Source: CAIXTV01 sp964543995
GTDB lineage: Bacteria > Bacteroidota > Bacteroidia > Bacteroidales > CAIXTV01
Length of the DNA stretch: 16,745 bases
Assembly (NCBI GenBank): GCA_964543995.1
Contig: CAZJBB010000054.1
Coordinates: 1-16,745 of the forward strand
Reading direction: 5' to 3'
Below are positions 7,246 to 14,476 of this stretch, piece after piece. Numbering within the stretch: position 1 is the first letter of the stretch; every line of letters begins with the position of its first letter. The notes under the pieces are model-generated. The model had not been told where the DNA came from, ran no database searches, and was given only the letters and a program-made list of their open reading frames with translations. A program made the translations under genes and the position numbers.

Positions 7246-7392
7246 GAAAAACTGTTTAGACGAACGACAAAACATATCCTTTTTTATTTCAACATTTTAT
7301 AAACAAGAGGCTTGGTTTATGAAAAACATGACCAAGAAATAAAATTTCACATCCCAAAAGGATATTATTATAATTTTACAGCATTAAATCGC

Positions 7393-8301
7393 ATGAAAAA
7401 AATCCATCTTTTTCAAATTCTATCCATTATTACCGGGTTGGTATATTTGGTTTCTGGTATTGGTAAAGCATTAAATACCACCGCTTTTGCTTATATTATC
7501 TACGAGTATCATTTTGGCAATGCCTTTCTTGCAGCACCTGTTATTCCTATAATGGAAGTTTTGCTGGGATTAATGCTTATGTTAAAGATATATCCAAAAA
7601 CCTCAGCAAAAATTTCGATAGTCATGCTGCTAATATTTACAGCTATTTATGCCTATGGTTATTGGGCACATCAAATTAAAGACTGCGGTTGCTTTGGAGA
7701 AATCAAAGCCTTGCAACTATCTATTTGGATGACCTTTACAAGAAACATCATCTTGATTATTTTTAGCATTTTCCTTATTTATACTCCACGGAGCGAACAT
7801 CATAAAAACATCACCCCTTGGAAAGTCTGGGTTGTTATTCCGGTGATTGTTTTTTCTTCAATCCTTTCCGGATTCTCATTTAAGTTAACCTCCGAAGAAG
7901 CAGATACCACTCACCCTTGGCAGGGAAAAGCGGTAAAAGACACCAAACTTCCTATGTTTATCCATACCCAATCTGACAACACCTACCTTTGTTTTGTTTT
8001 CTCATGGAAATGTTACCATTGCTGGAATTCAATTGAAAACATTAAAAGCTACAAGACCTATCATGTGGTGGACAACATTATTGGAATTTCTTTTCGCGAT
8101 GATGTAAATGAAGCCCGCACCCGGAAATATTTTGATATCAATTTCCCGGTGATTAAAACTTCTCGCGATTCCACCAAAATGCTTACCGAGGTATTTCCTA
8201 CCATGTTCATTATCAGTCATGACACCGTAAAAGTAGCCTTTCAAAGTGAAATTCCCTCACACCTTACTTTATTGGGATCCTCATTAGATGGAAATAAGTA
8301 A
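7393..8301 (+). CDS. MauE/DoxX-family membrane protein with C-terminal thioredoxin-like domain
   Basis: An inner-membrane protein of 302 residues joining a MauE/DoxX-like four-helix domain to a thioredoxin-like domain. Hydrophobic helices lie at about 7-27, 45-66, 74-92 and 114-131. The DCGCFGE motif (Cys98, Cys100) after helix 3 is typical of the MauE branch. A fifth helix (144-163) leads to a soluble region, probably periplasmic, with a redox CxxC at Cys207-Cys210 (KCYHC) and a thioredoxin-like cis-proline segment VFPTMFII. Relatives shuttle electrons between quinone or partner thiols and exported proteins; the substrate here is unknown. The start at 7393 (MKKIHLF) is preferred because the frame upstream opens only with a TTG at 7312 and adds no family-like sequence. 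A near-match -7 element (TAATTTTA, 7371-7378) sits 14 nt upstream. mutY follows after 30 nt. Confidence 0.82.
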   Translation: MKKIHLFQILSIITGLVYLVSGIGKALNTTAFAYIIYEYHFGNAFLAAPVIPIMEVLLGLMLMLKIYPKTSAKISIVMLLIFTAIYAYGYWAHQIKDCGCFGEIKALQLSIWMTFTRNIILIIFSIFLIYTPRSEHHKNITPWKVWVVIPVIVFSSILSGFSFKLTSEEADTTHPWQGKAVKDTKLPMFIHTQSDNTYLCFVFSWKCYHCWNSIENIKSYKTYHVVDNIIGISFRDDVNEARTRKYFDINFPVIKTSRDSTKMLTEVFPTMFIISHDTVKVAFQSEIPSHLTLLGSSLDGNK

Positions 8302-8331
8302 ACAGGGGACCTCTTTTCCGACATTATCTTC

Positions 8332-9417
8332 ATGAAAAATTTCTCATCAATCTTAGAAAAATGGTATTTAGAAAATCAAAGAGATTTACCATGGAGGAAA
8401 ACCAGGGATCCCTATTTGATTTGGATTTCTGAGATTATTTTTCAGCAAACCAGGATAAACCAGGGGTTTGATTACTATAATCGCTTCGTAAAAGCCTTTC
8501 CAAGCATTCAAAATTTGGCATCAGCCGAAGAAGCGGAAGTGTTAAAGCAATGGCAGGGCTTGGGATACTACTCGAGGGCAAGGAACCTTTATAAAACGGC
8601 TCAAATTATTGTAAACCAACATCATGGGGTTTTTCCAACCGAAACCGAAGCCATCCAAAAGCTTCCCGGTATTGGTGAATATACTGCAGCCGCCATTTCT
8701 TCATTTGCCTTTTTAAAACCCACACCGGTGATTGATGGAAATGTGATACGATTTATAAGCCGATTGTATGGCTTAGAATTGCTTTTTACTACAGAAATAG
8801 CCAGAAAGGAATTATCAAACCTTTTAAATACCCTAATTAATAAAAAGCGTCCGGATATATTTAATAATGCCATCATGGAGTTTGGAGCCTTGCAATGTAA
8901 ACCCATGTCGCCAGACTGTGAAATATGTGTTTTTAAATCGGTTTGCATTGCTTTTAAGGAAAACAAGATCAGTGAACTCCCATTGAAAGTGAAGAAAAAA
9001 ACAAATCCGATAATTTGCTTAGATTATTTGGTTTTTGTTTATAAAGATAAGAATGACGTTTATACTTGGCTGCACAAAAGAACGGATAAGGGAATTTGGC
9101 AAAATTTATACGAATTTCCTTGCTTCGAAGGAGATAAAAAAATGGGAATGAAGCAAATTTTAAAAACGCCATTGTTTACTGATTTATCTTCCGAATCAGA
9201 AATTCATTATCGAGAAACCAGTCCTCGATACATTCATAAGCTGACACATAAAACGTTTCATGCTCATTATCATATCATTGAAATCTGTAAATCAAATTCA
9301 ATTCACTTAAAATCTTATTATAAAACGTCTTTGGTTAAGGCAAAAGAATTTCCTGTTTCCCGGCTTATGGAAATATTTTTTATGGATTTAGAGAAGGCTT
9401 CCTTTTTAATTCGATGA
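8332..9417 (+). CDS. mutY: Adenine DNA glycosylase MutY
   Basis: MutY removes adenine mispaired with 8-oxoguanine, preventing G-to-T mutations. The HhH-GPD glycosylase core is complete: Glu34 in SEIIFQQTRI, the helix-hairpin-helix LPGIGEYTAAAI (111-122), and catalytic Asp135 in VIDGNVIRF. The [4Fe-4S] loop has the family spacing C-x6-C-x2-C-x5-C at Cys189, 196, 199 and 205. The C-terminal third (about 225-355) is the NUDIX-like domain that recognises 8-oxoguanine, with WQNLYEFPCFEG in the expected place. Length (361) is normal. The gene lies 30 nt after the MauE/thioredoxin gene and may be co-transcribed. Its last 12 nt overlap the 3' end of the convergent permease gene, with no terminator between them. 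Confidence 0.96.
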   Translation: MKNFSSILEKWYLENQRDLPWRKTRDPYLIWISEIIFQQTRINQGFDYYNRFVKAFPSIQNLASAEEAEVLKQWQGLGYYSRARNLYKTAQIIVNQHHGVFPTETEAIQKLPGIGEYTAAAISSFAFLKPTPVIDGNVIRFISRLYGLELLFTTEIARKELSNLLNTLINKKRPDIFNNAIMEFGALQCKPMSPDCEICVFKSVCIAFKENKISELPLKVKKKTNPIICLDYLVFVYKDKNDVYTWLHKRTDKGIWQNLYEFPCFEGDKKMGMKQILKTPLFTDLSSESEIHYRETSPRYIHKLTHKTFHAHYHIIEICKSNSIHLKSYYKTSLVKAKEFPVSRLMEIFFMDLEKASFLIR

Positions 9418-10650
9418 TCGTATGGCTTCTACGGGGCTTAATCGAGAAGCCAACCAAGCCGGAATAAATCCGGAAATTAAACCGATGATAAATGAAACAG
9501 TCAGTCCCAACATGATGTTTCCAAAGGTCAAAGACAAGGTCATATCGAACATGGCAGAAATGATCAAAGTGCCTAGGTATATGATGAGCAGACCCACAAT
9601 GCCTCCAATCAAAGATAAAAAGATGGATTCGAATAAAAATTGGAGTAAAATAAAATAATTTTTGGCGCCAAGCGATTTTTGTATTCCAATGATGTGGGTC
9701 CTTTCTTTAACTGAAACAAACATGATATTGGCAATTCCAAATCCTCCGACCAATAGTGAAAATCCACCAATGATCCAACCGGCCAAAGAAATGCCTTTAA
9801 ACAAACCGTCGAATCCTTTGGTGAGCAAGCTGGTTTCATTAATAGAAAAGTTATCTTCTGCTGCAGGCTTTAATTTTCTAACAGAACGCATTATTCCGGT
9901 CAATTCATCTCTGAGTTCATCGTTACTGACGCCTTTTCGCGCTTTCACTGCAATGGTAGACCCAATCTGATCAATATCTACCTGATTACTAAATAACGAA
10001 AAGGGAATGATGCATTGCATGTCGCTTCCTCCTCCAAAAGTGTCCTCCCCTTTCTTTTTAACCACTCCTATAACTTCTAGTTTTTTCCCAAATACAGTAA
10101 TTTCTTTTCCAATGGGATTTCCATTGTTAAAAAGATTGGTTGCAATATCAGCTCCAATGATAATAAAGCTTCTTCCGGCTAAGGCTTCGGCATGGGTAAA
10201 GAAACGTCCTTCTTCCAAATCTACATTCATCACTTGGTCGTAATCTTCTGAAACTCCCATTATTACCGCATTTTCTATGCTATTTTCTTCGTGTTTTATC
10301 AATTTATTCAACTGAACCATCAGCGTGGCTCCTTCGGTAAGATTCGATCTCTTTTGAATTTCTTGAAGTTCGGATATTTTTGCTTCAGGTCTATTAAGAT
10401 ATTTCCACCAAGGGTAATTTCCTCCAAAATCCCAAGGCCATTTTTGAACAAACAACACATTGTTCCCTAAGGAGGCAATGCTGCTCCTGATTTTGATTTC
10501 CAGAGAATCGACAATAGTGAATACAGAAATGATGGCAAAAATTCCAATAGTGATGCCTAATAAGGTGAGTATTGTGCGAAGCTTATTCACAATAATGGCT
10601 TGAAGTGCCATTAAATAACTTTCACGAAACAATTTTAAAAACAGCATCAT
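9406..10650 (-). CDS. ABC transporter permease, MacB/FtsX (LolCE-like) type
   Basis: A 414-residue permease of the MacB/LolC/FtsX superfamily, whose members work mechanically across the inner membrane to export peptides or drugs, move lipoproteins or regulate division. Topology is typical: an N-terminal helix after KLRTILTLLGITIGIFAIISVFTI (about 24-46), then a long periplasmic MacB core domain (about 50-285, including GVSEDYDQVMNVDLEEGRFF and DEL-rich segments). Three C-terminal helices follow (near 288-312, 335-370 and 380-405) with the FtsX-like KERTHIIGIQKSLGAKN coupling loop. The protein ends ASRLSPVEAIR, common in this family. Translation could start at 10650 or the next codon (Met2). 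No ATPase or membrane-fusion gene adjoins it in this window, so the partner and substrate are unknown. Confidence 0.88.
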   Translation of the reverse strand: MMLFLKLFRESYLMALQAIIVNKLRTILTLLGITIGIFAIISVFTIVDSLEIKIRSSIASLGNNVLFVQKWPWDFGGNYPWWKYLNRPEAKISELQEIQKRSNLTEGATLMVQLNKLIKHEENSIENAVIMGVSEDYDQVMNVDLEEGRFFTHAEALAGRSFIIIGADIATNLFNNGNPIGKEITVFGKKLEVIGVVKKKGEDTFGGGSDMQCIIPFSLFSNQVDIDQIGSTIAVKARKGVSNDELRDELTGIMRSVRKLKPAAEDNFSINETSLLTKGFDGLFKGISLAGWIIGGFSLLVGGFGIANIMFVSVKERTHIIGIQKSLGAKNYFILLQFLFESIFLSLIGGIVGLLIIYLGTLIISAMFDMTLSLTFGNIMLGLTVSFIIGLISGFIPAWLASRLSPVEAIRSSN

Positions 10651-10851
10651 AGATTTGCTTTCTGCTGTAAAAGTACATTTTTTAGCGAAGTGAGGTTATT
10701 TTCTTTGTTGAATTTTGAAAGAAAAACTTAACTATAAGTCGATTACAAAATGGTGTTTTCATTATATTGCAATGCCTGCTTTGTATTTGCTAAATTTAAC
10801 CATGAGTTTATACAGCGAAAGTATAAGTGGGGATAAATTCATTGCTTTTAT

Positions 10852-10859
10852 TAATTTTG
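10852..10859 (+). promoter_or_regulatory. Candidate -7 element for the KdsC-UbiA-Maf operon
   Basis: TAATTTTG is a full match to TAnnTTTG and ends 16 nt before the kdsC-like ATG, implying a short leader of about ten bases. The 225-bp gap with the divergent permease (10651-10875) otherwise holds no supportable gene. No obvious -33 element was found. Confidence 0.4.
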
Positions 10860-10875
10860 TGCCAAATGCGAACGT

Positions 10876-11397
10876 ATGGGAAACTATAAAAACTTACTCA
10901 AAAACATCACCACATTTGTTTTCGATTATGACGGAGTGCTTACTAATGGTATTGTTTTGGTTACAAACGAAGGGAATCAGCTAAGAACCGCCAATGTTAA
11001 GGATGGATATGCACTTCAACTTGCTGTAAAAAAAGGATTTAGAATTGCCATTATTTCGGGTGGAAATTCGGAAAGTATGCGCAGGCGTTTTGATGGCTTA
11101 GGAATTACCGATGTTTTTTTGGGCGTAGAAAATAAAAGGAAATTATTCGAAGAATACACACAAAAAAACAACATTCAACAGCAAGAAATACTCTTTATGG
11201 GTGATGATATTCCTGATTTTGAGTTAATGCAATTGGTTGGTGTGCCCACTTGTCCGGCCGATGCAGCAGAAGAAATTAAAAACCAAGCGGTGTATATTTC
11301 TGCTTATAAAGGAGGCGAAGGTTGTGTTCGTGATATTATTGAGCAAACGCTTAAAGTTCAGGAAAAATGGTTTGATAAAGATGCATTCCACTGGTAA
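10876..11397 (+). CDS. kdsC: KdsC-like HAD phosphatase (3-deoxy-D-manno-octulosonate 8-phosphate phosphatase family)
   Basis: A 173-residue HAD-superfamily phosphatase without a cap domain, of the kind that forms tetramers and releases Kdo from Kdo-8-phosphate for lipopolysaccharide core assembly. The HAD motifs are all visible: Asp17 and Asp19 in FDYDGVLTNG, Ser61 in IIISGG-like RIAIISGGNSE, a lysine in GVENKRKL (Lys87/Lys89), and GDDIPD (Asp110, Asp111, Asp114). The GGEGCVRDIIEQ tail matches the KdsC C-terminal GG-x-G-x-VRE signature that closes the neighbour's active site. In Bacteroidota such genes often sit beside a UbiA-type gene and maf, as here, and some may act on other phosphorylated sugars. 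The UbiA gene follows after 10 nt. Confidence 0.88.
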   Translation: MGNYKNLLKNITTFVFDYDGVLTNGIVLVTNEGNQLRTANVKDGYALQLAVKKGFRIAIISGGNSESMRRRFDGLGITDVFLGVENKRKLFEEYTQKNNIQQQEILFMGDDIPDFELMQLVGVPTCPADAAEEIKNQAVYISAYKGGEGCVRDIIEQTLKVQEKWFDKDAFHW

Positions 11398-11407
11398 TTA
11401 AATCGCT

Positions 11408-12361
11408 ATGAAAAATCTTATGTCTTATTTTCGATTGTTGCGTACAGGAAACCTACTTATCATTGCCGGAACTCAATACCTTATACGGTATTGTTTGTTA
11501 AAGCCGGCCTTCGCTAAAGCAGGAGGTCATTTGCCTTTCGATGAATTGCATTTCTTCCTCCTGGTGTTGGCTACCGCCTTAACAGCTGCTGCCGGATATG
11601 TGATCAATGATTATTTCGATTTGCCTATTGACAAAGTAAACAAAGCCTCTAAAATCAGCTTAGGCAAAACCATTTATTTTAAAGTCCCCATATTTTTACA
11701 TTATTTGCTGAGTGCTTTAGGAATCTTAATCGGTTTATATTTAGGCTGGTGTGTTCATTCTTTTAGTTTGGGCCTGATTTTTCTTATTGTAACCATCATG
11801 CTTTGGTATTATTCTTTTAAATATAAACGATTGCTATTATGGGGAAATCTGGTAGTGGCTTTTTTAACCGCTTTAGTGATTTTCATCGTTTTCTTATTTG
11901 AGTTTTTTGCAGCCAGAGTTACACCCGAAACCTTTGTCGACACAAGAAATATCTTACTGCTTATGCTTCCTTATATTCTTGGTTATACTGCATTCGGATT
12001 TTTAATTTCTATGCTTCGCGAAATTATTAAAGATGTAGAGGATATGATTGGAGATGAGCAATTTGGACGCAATACCGTCCCTATAGTCTGGGGAATCAAA
12101 ACTTCAAAAAACATATTATATTTCATTATACTGCTTACAGCCGGATTGCTGGCTTTTGTTCAGTTTAAATTTTACATGTTTAACTTTCAAATTTTAGCAT
12201 TTTCCTTAATCGCTTCTACCCAAGCACCCCTTCTTTACCTAGGAATTAACATCCACTCGGCAAAAGAAAAATCGGATTGGCATTATTTAAGTCAAGTTTC
12301 AAAAATCATCATGCTCCTGGGAGTCTTGAGTATGTTATTGGTATATAACTCCATCTTCTAA
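11408..12361 (+). CDS. UbiA-family prenyltransferase, possibly geranylgeranylglycerol-phosphate geranylgeranyltransferase-like
   Basis: An integral membrane prenyltransferase of 317 residues with about eight or nine hydrophobic helices. The two acidic motifs that hold the Mg-diphosphate of the prenyl donor are present: NDYFDLPID (Asn67, Asp71, Asp75) and REIIKDVEDMIGDE (Arg204, Asp209, Asp212, Asp216). The latter, with the following GRNTVPIVWG, is the UbiA pattern. Members attach an isoprenoid chain to an aromatic ring, a heme or a glycerol phosphate. Bacteroidota proteins in this gene context are usually labelled as geranylgeranylglycerol-phosphate geranylgeranyltransferases, but the acceptor cannot be read from sequence. 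MenA (menaquinone) and heme O synthase are less likely by motif. It lies between the KdsC-like gene (10 nt) and maf (38 nt). Confidence 0.85.
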   Translation: MKNLMSYFRLLRTGNLLIIAGTQYLIRYCLLKPAFAKAGGHLPFDELHFFLLVLATALTAAAGYVINDYFDLPIDKVNKASKISLGKTIYFKVPIFLHYLLSALGILIGLYLGWCVHSFSLGLIFLIVTIMLWYYSFKYKRLLLWGNLVVAFLTALVIFIVFLFEFFAARVTPETFVDTRNILLLMLPYILGYTAFGFLISMLREIIKDVEDMIGDEQFGRNTVPIVWGIKTSKNILYFIILLTAGLLAFVQFKFYMFNFQILAFSLIASTQAPLLYLGINIHSAKEKSDWHYLSQVSKIIMLLGVLSMLLVYNSIF

Positions 12362-12365
12362 ATCA

Positions 12366-12397
12366 TGAGGCCGTCTCAAAAGGTCTATTTTCCGTCA
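12366..12397. repeat. Possible remnant of a dispersed repeat or insertion-sequence end
   Basis: The 38-nt gap between the UbiA and maf genes contains TGAGGCCGTCTCA (12366-12378), an imperfect palindrome with 10 of 12 arm positions matching, followed by AAAAGGTCTATTTT and CGTCATTATGAAC. This resembles sequences I associate with dispersed intergenic repeats in Bacteroidota, from memory and not by search. If so, the maf start codon lies at the edge of the repeat. Confidence 0.25.
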
Positions 12398-12399
12398 TT

Positions 12400-13026
12400 A
12401 TGAACCCATTAAGCACATTCAGTCGATTCAATTTCATTTTGGCTTCTGCTTCACCTCGCCGACGAGAATTGCTGTCGGGCTTGGGTTTAAAATTCGAAAC
12501 TGTATCTATGAATATTGATGAATCATATCCTGAAAATCTCTCTGCCGAAGAAATCCCAATATTTGTATGCAAGGAAAAAGCTAAGGCCTTTCCTGCCGAA
12601 AAAATCGGTAAGGATACCATTGTCATTACCGCCGATACCATTGTATGGATAAACGGGATTGTTTTAGGCAAACCTGCCGATGCAAAAGAAGCTCGGCAAA
12701 TGCTTCGCATACTTTCCGGAAATAAGCATGAAGTTATCACCGGGGTATGCTTGCGTTCAATAAATCAAACTACGACCTTTTTTATTAATTCAGGCGTTTG
12801 GTTTAAGGAACTGAAGGAGGATGAAATTCAATATTACATTGAAAATTTCAAACCTTTTGATAAAGCCGGCGCTTATGGAATCCAGGAATGGATTGGTTAT
12901 ATTGGAATTCATCGCATTGAAGGTTCCTATTTTAATGTTATGGGTTTGCCGATTCAAAAATTATACACTGAACTTATTGAATTTTGCAGTAATGAGATTT
13001 CTTTAGCAAGTAATTTTATAACTTAG
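12400..13026 (+). CDS. maf: Maf-family nucleoside triphosphate pyrophosphatase (dTTP/UTP type)
   Basis: Maf proteins hydrolyse nucleotides such as dTTP, UTP and modified pyrimidine triphosphates to the monophosphate, acting as a house-cleaning enzyme; some are linked to cell-division arrest. The 208-residue protein has the signature FILASASPRRRELL (about 12-25), a lysine in CKEKAKAF, the catalytic acidic motif ITADTIVW, LGKP, HEVITGV and DKAGAYGIQEW. The last motif is characteristic of the YhdE-type dTTP/UTP enzymes, not the YceF type. The N-terminus fits the family from the ATG at 12400. It closes the likely KdsC-UbiA-Maf operon. No convincing terminator follows in the 153-bp gap (13027-13179), which instead carries the promoter of the next gene. 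Confidence 0.93.
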   Translation: MNPLSTFSRFNFILASASPRRRELLSGLGLKFETVSMNIDESYPENLSAEEIPIFVCKEKAKAFPAEKIGKDTIVITADTIVWINGIVLGKPADAKEARQMLRILSGNKHEVITGVCLRSINQTTTFFINSGVWFKELKEDEIQYYIENFKPFDKAGAYGIQEWIGYIGIHRIEGSYFNVMGLPIQKLYTELIEFCSNEISLASNFIT

Positions 13027-13123
13027 CTGTAACTCAATCTGTGTAATGATTTATCTTCTTTTAAAAATAAAAAAAGGGTGCCTGCTAACATTTCATCTCC
13101 ATTACCTTAAATATTTACAATAT

Positions 13124-13158
13124 TTTGTTGTTGAAGTATAAATATTTAATATATTTGC
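13124..13158 (+). promoter_or_regulatory. Bacteroidota-type promoter of the secreted dockerin-like gene
   Basis: A TTTGTTGTTG run (13124-13133) supplies -33 TTG elements 17 or 20 nt before TATATTTG (13151-13158), a full -7 match. The ATG lies 21 nt after the -7 element. This is the only promoter in the window where both elements are visible at plausible spacing. Confidence 0.6.
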
Positions 13159-13179
13159 TTCGTATTAAAATCTTTAAAT

Positions 13180-13983
13180 ATGAAAAAACCTATTATTTTT
13201 CTGTGTTTTTTTATCTTAGCAGTGACCCTTAAAGCACAAGTGAAACTTGATGTAGTGAATTCAATGGGTGGCAGTGTGCAATATGCAGGAGGATATCTTG
13301 CTTATTCGATTGGAGAGCCTATTATTGGAACCGCTACCGGTTCCAGTGCCACCATAACTCAAGGATTTTTGCAAACTTGGCAAGCCGCCTCCAAGCGTTT
13401 TGTACTTAAATTATATTTAGCTGGATTATACGACTTGAACACCCACAATATGCATGAAGCCATTGATGGAAATACAAGCACACCCAAATGGGGAAATGGC
13501 ATTGCAGACAAAATTGATGTTGAGCTTCGTAATGAAACTGCTCCTTATGATTTGGTTATGGCTTTTTCAAATCAAGCGGTATCCAATTCCGGAGTTACTT
13601 CCATTACGGTGCCTGCCGGTCATAACGGAAATTATTACATTAAGGTTTTAAATAGAAACCACTTAGAAACATGGTCGGCAATTCCTGTAAATTTTGCAGT
13701 AACAAACGTGCAATACGATTTTAGCACCAGCATGCTTCAAGCTTATGGTACAGATGCTCAAATGCAAATGGAATCAGGAAAATACGCTTTTCTATTGGGC
13801 GATTTAAACCAAAGCGGATATGTAGATTTGGATGATTTTATAATGTTTGAACCGGATTTAACTAGTGGTTCCATGGGTTTTCTAAGCACAGATTTCAATG
13901 GTGGTGGATATGTTGACTTAGATGACTACGTGATGTTTGAACCTATGTTGACCTTGGGCCCTGTTGTGCAGAGTCCTCTTTAA
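13180..13983 (+). CDS. Secreted protein with two C-terminal dockerin/EF-hand-like repeats
   Basis: A 267-residue exported protein. Residues 1-20 form a Sec signal peptide (KKPIIFLCFFILAVTLKAQ). The following segment (about 26-66, GGSVQYAGGYLAYSIGEPIIGT with TQGFLQ) is a module often seen at the start of surface proteins in Bacteroidota. A beta-rich middle part (about 75-200) shows no family I recognise. The C-terminus holds two near-identical calcium-loop units: GDLNQSGYVDLDDFIMFEP (207-225) and DFNGGGYVDLDDYVMFEP (238-255). Both have the D-x-N-x-x-G-x-V-D-x-x-D ligand spacing of dockerin and EF-hand loops. No type IX sorting domain follows, since the protein stops 12 residues later. The function is unknown; calcium-dependent folding or protein binding is inferred. 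It has its own promoter and ends 3 nt from a convergent gene. Confidence 0.75.
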   Translation: MKKPIIFLCFFILAVTLKAQVKLDVVNSMGGSVQYAGGYLAYSIGEPIIGTATGSSATITQGFLQTWQAASKRFVLKLYLAGLYDLNTHNMHEAIDGNTSTPKWGNGIADKIDVELRNETAPYDLVMAFSNQAVSNSGVTSITVPAGHNGNYYIKVLNRNHLETWSAIPVNFAVTNVQYDFSTSMLQAYGTDAQMQMESGKYAFLLGDLNQSGYVDLDDFIMFEPDLTSGSMGFLSTDFNGGGYVDLDDYVMFEPMLTLGPVVQSPL

Positions 13984-13986
13984 TAT

Positions 13987-14475
13987 CTATTCATTCCCTT
14001 TTGCTTGAATTGGAATCCAAATTTCTTCCTCCGAATCGGGGGCATTGTTCTTGTACTTTTCTCCCATAACAGCAAAATGAGGACGGTTATCCAAACTGAA
14101 ATCAGAAGCCGGTACCCAAGTATTAAAGATATATTGATATGTTTTAGGCCCTTCACTTGCCGGTCCTTGGTGTAAAAAAACGGCATACATTCCTTTAGGA
14201 ATGACCAAAGAGTGCATATTTTCAGGAAGCATATTGTTTTCATTCACTTCTATACATGCCCATTTTTCAAAAATCGCTGTGGGAGAAAAGCTTCTATAAA
14301 AATCCTTGGGGTAAATTTCAACCGAAAATAAGTCTTCAGAGATGCTATGGGTGATTTCTTTCCTTCTTGGCATAAAACTTCGCCAAAGGTCAAAAGTTTT
14401 ATTTTCGGAGAAAGACATGTTCTTGAACATGCCTACCATTTTCTTTTCTTGAATAATTTCGGTCTTTAAGAACAT
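13987..14475 (-). CDS. GyrI-like small-molecule/effector-binding domain protein
   Basis: A stand-alone GyrI-like (SOUL/AraC effector-binding) protein of 162 residues with no DNA-binding domain. The C-terminal half carries the family pattern: IPKGMYAVFLHQGP (92-105), YQYIFNTWVPASDFSLDNRPHFAVM (113-137) and SEEEIWIPI (148-156). Glu151 is the conserved acidic residue of the ligand pocket. Relatives bind drugs or metabolites; E. coli GyrI (SbmC) instead binds DNA gyrase and guards against toxins and quinolones. The ATG at 14475 follows the stop codon of the pentapeptide-repeat gene by a single nucleotide (TAGGATG), so the two are translationally coupled. Whether it binds gyrase, a small molecule or neither is unknown. 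Confidence 0.8.
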   Translation of the reverse strand: MFLKTEIIQEKKMVGMFKNMSFSENKTFDLWRSFMPRRKEITHSISEDLFSVEIYPKDFYRSFSPTAIFEKWACIEVNENNMLPENMHSLVIPKGMYAVFLHQGPASEGPKTYQYIFNTWVPASDFSLDNRPHFAVMGEKYKNNAPDSEEEIWIPIQAKGNE

Positions 14476-14476
14476 C

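Noticed and set aside
7312..7392. Upstream extension of the MauE-type protein from a TTG codon
   Set aside because: The 27 added residues are not family-like, and a clean ATG with a signal-like first helix starts at 7393.
10715..10984. An 89-codon frame overlapping the start of the KdsC-like gene
   Set aside because: It opens with TTG, overlaps the better-supported gene by more than 100 nt and contains the promoter of that gene.
12363..12740. Antisense open frame of 125 codons over maf
   Set aside because: It mirrors the conserved maf coding region and has no recognisable protein features.
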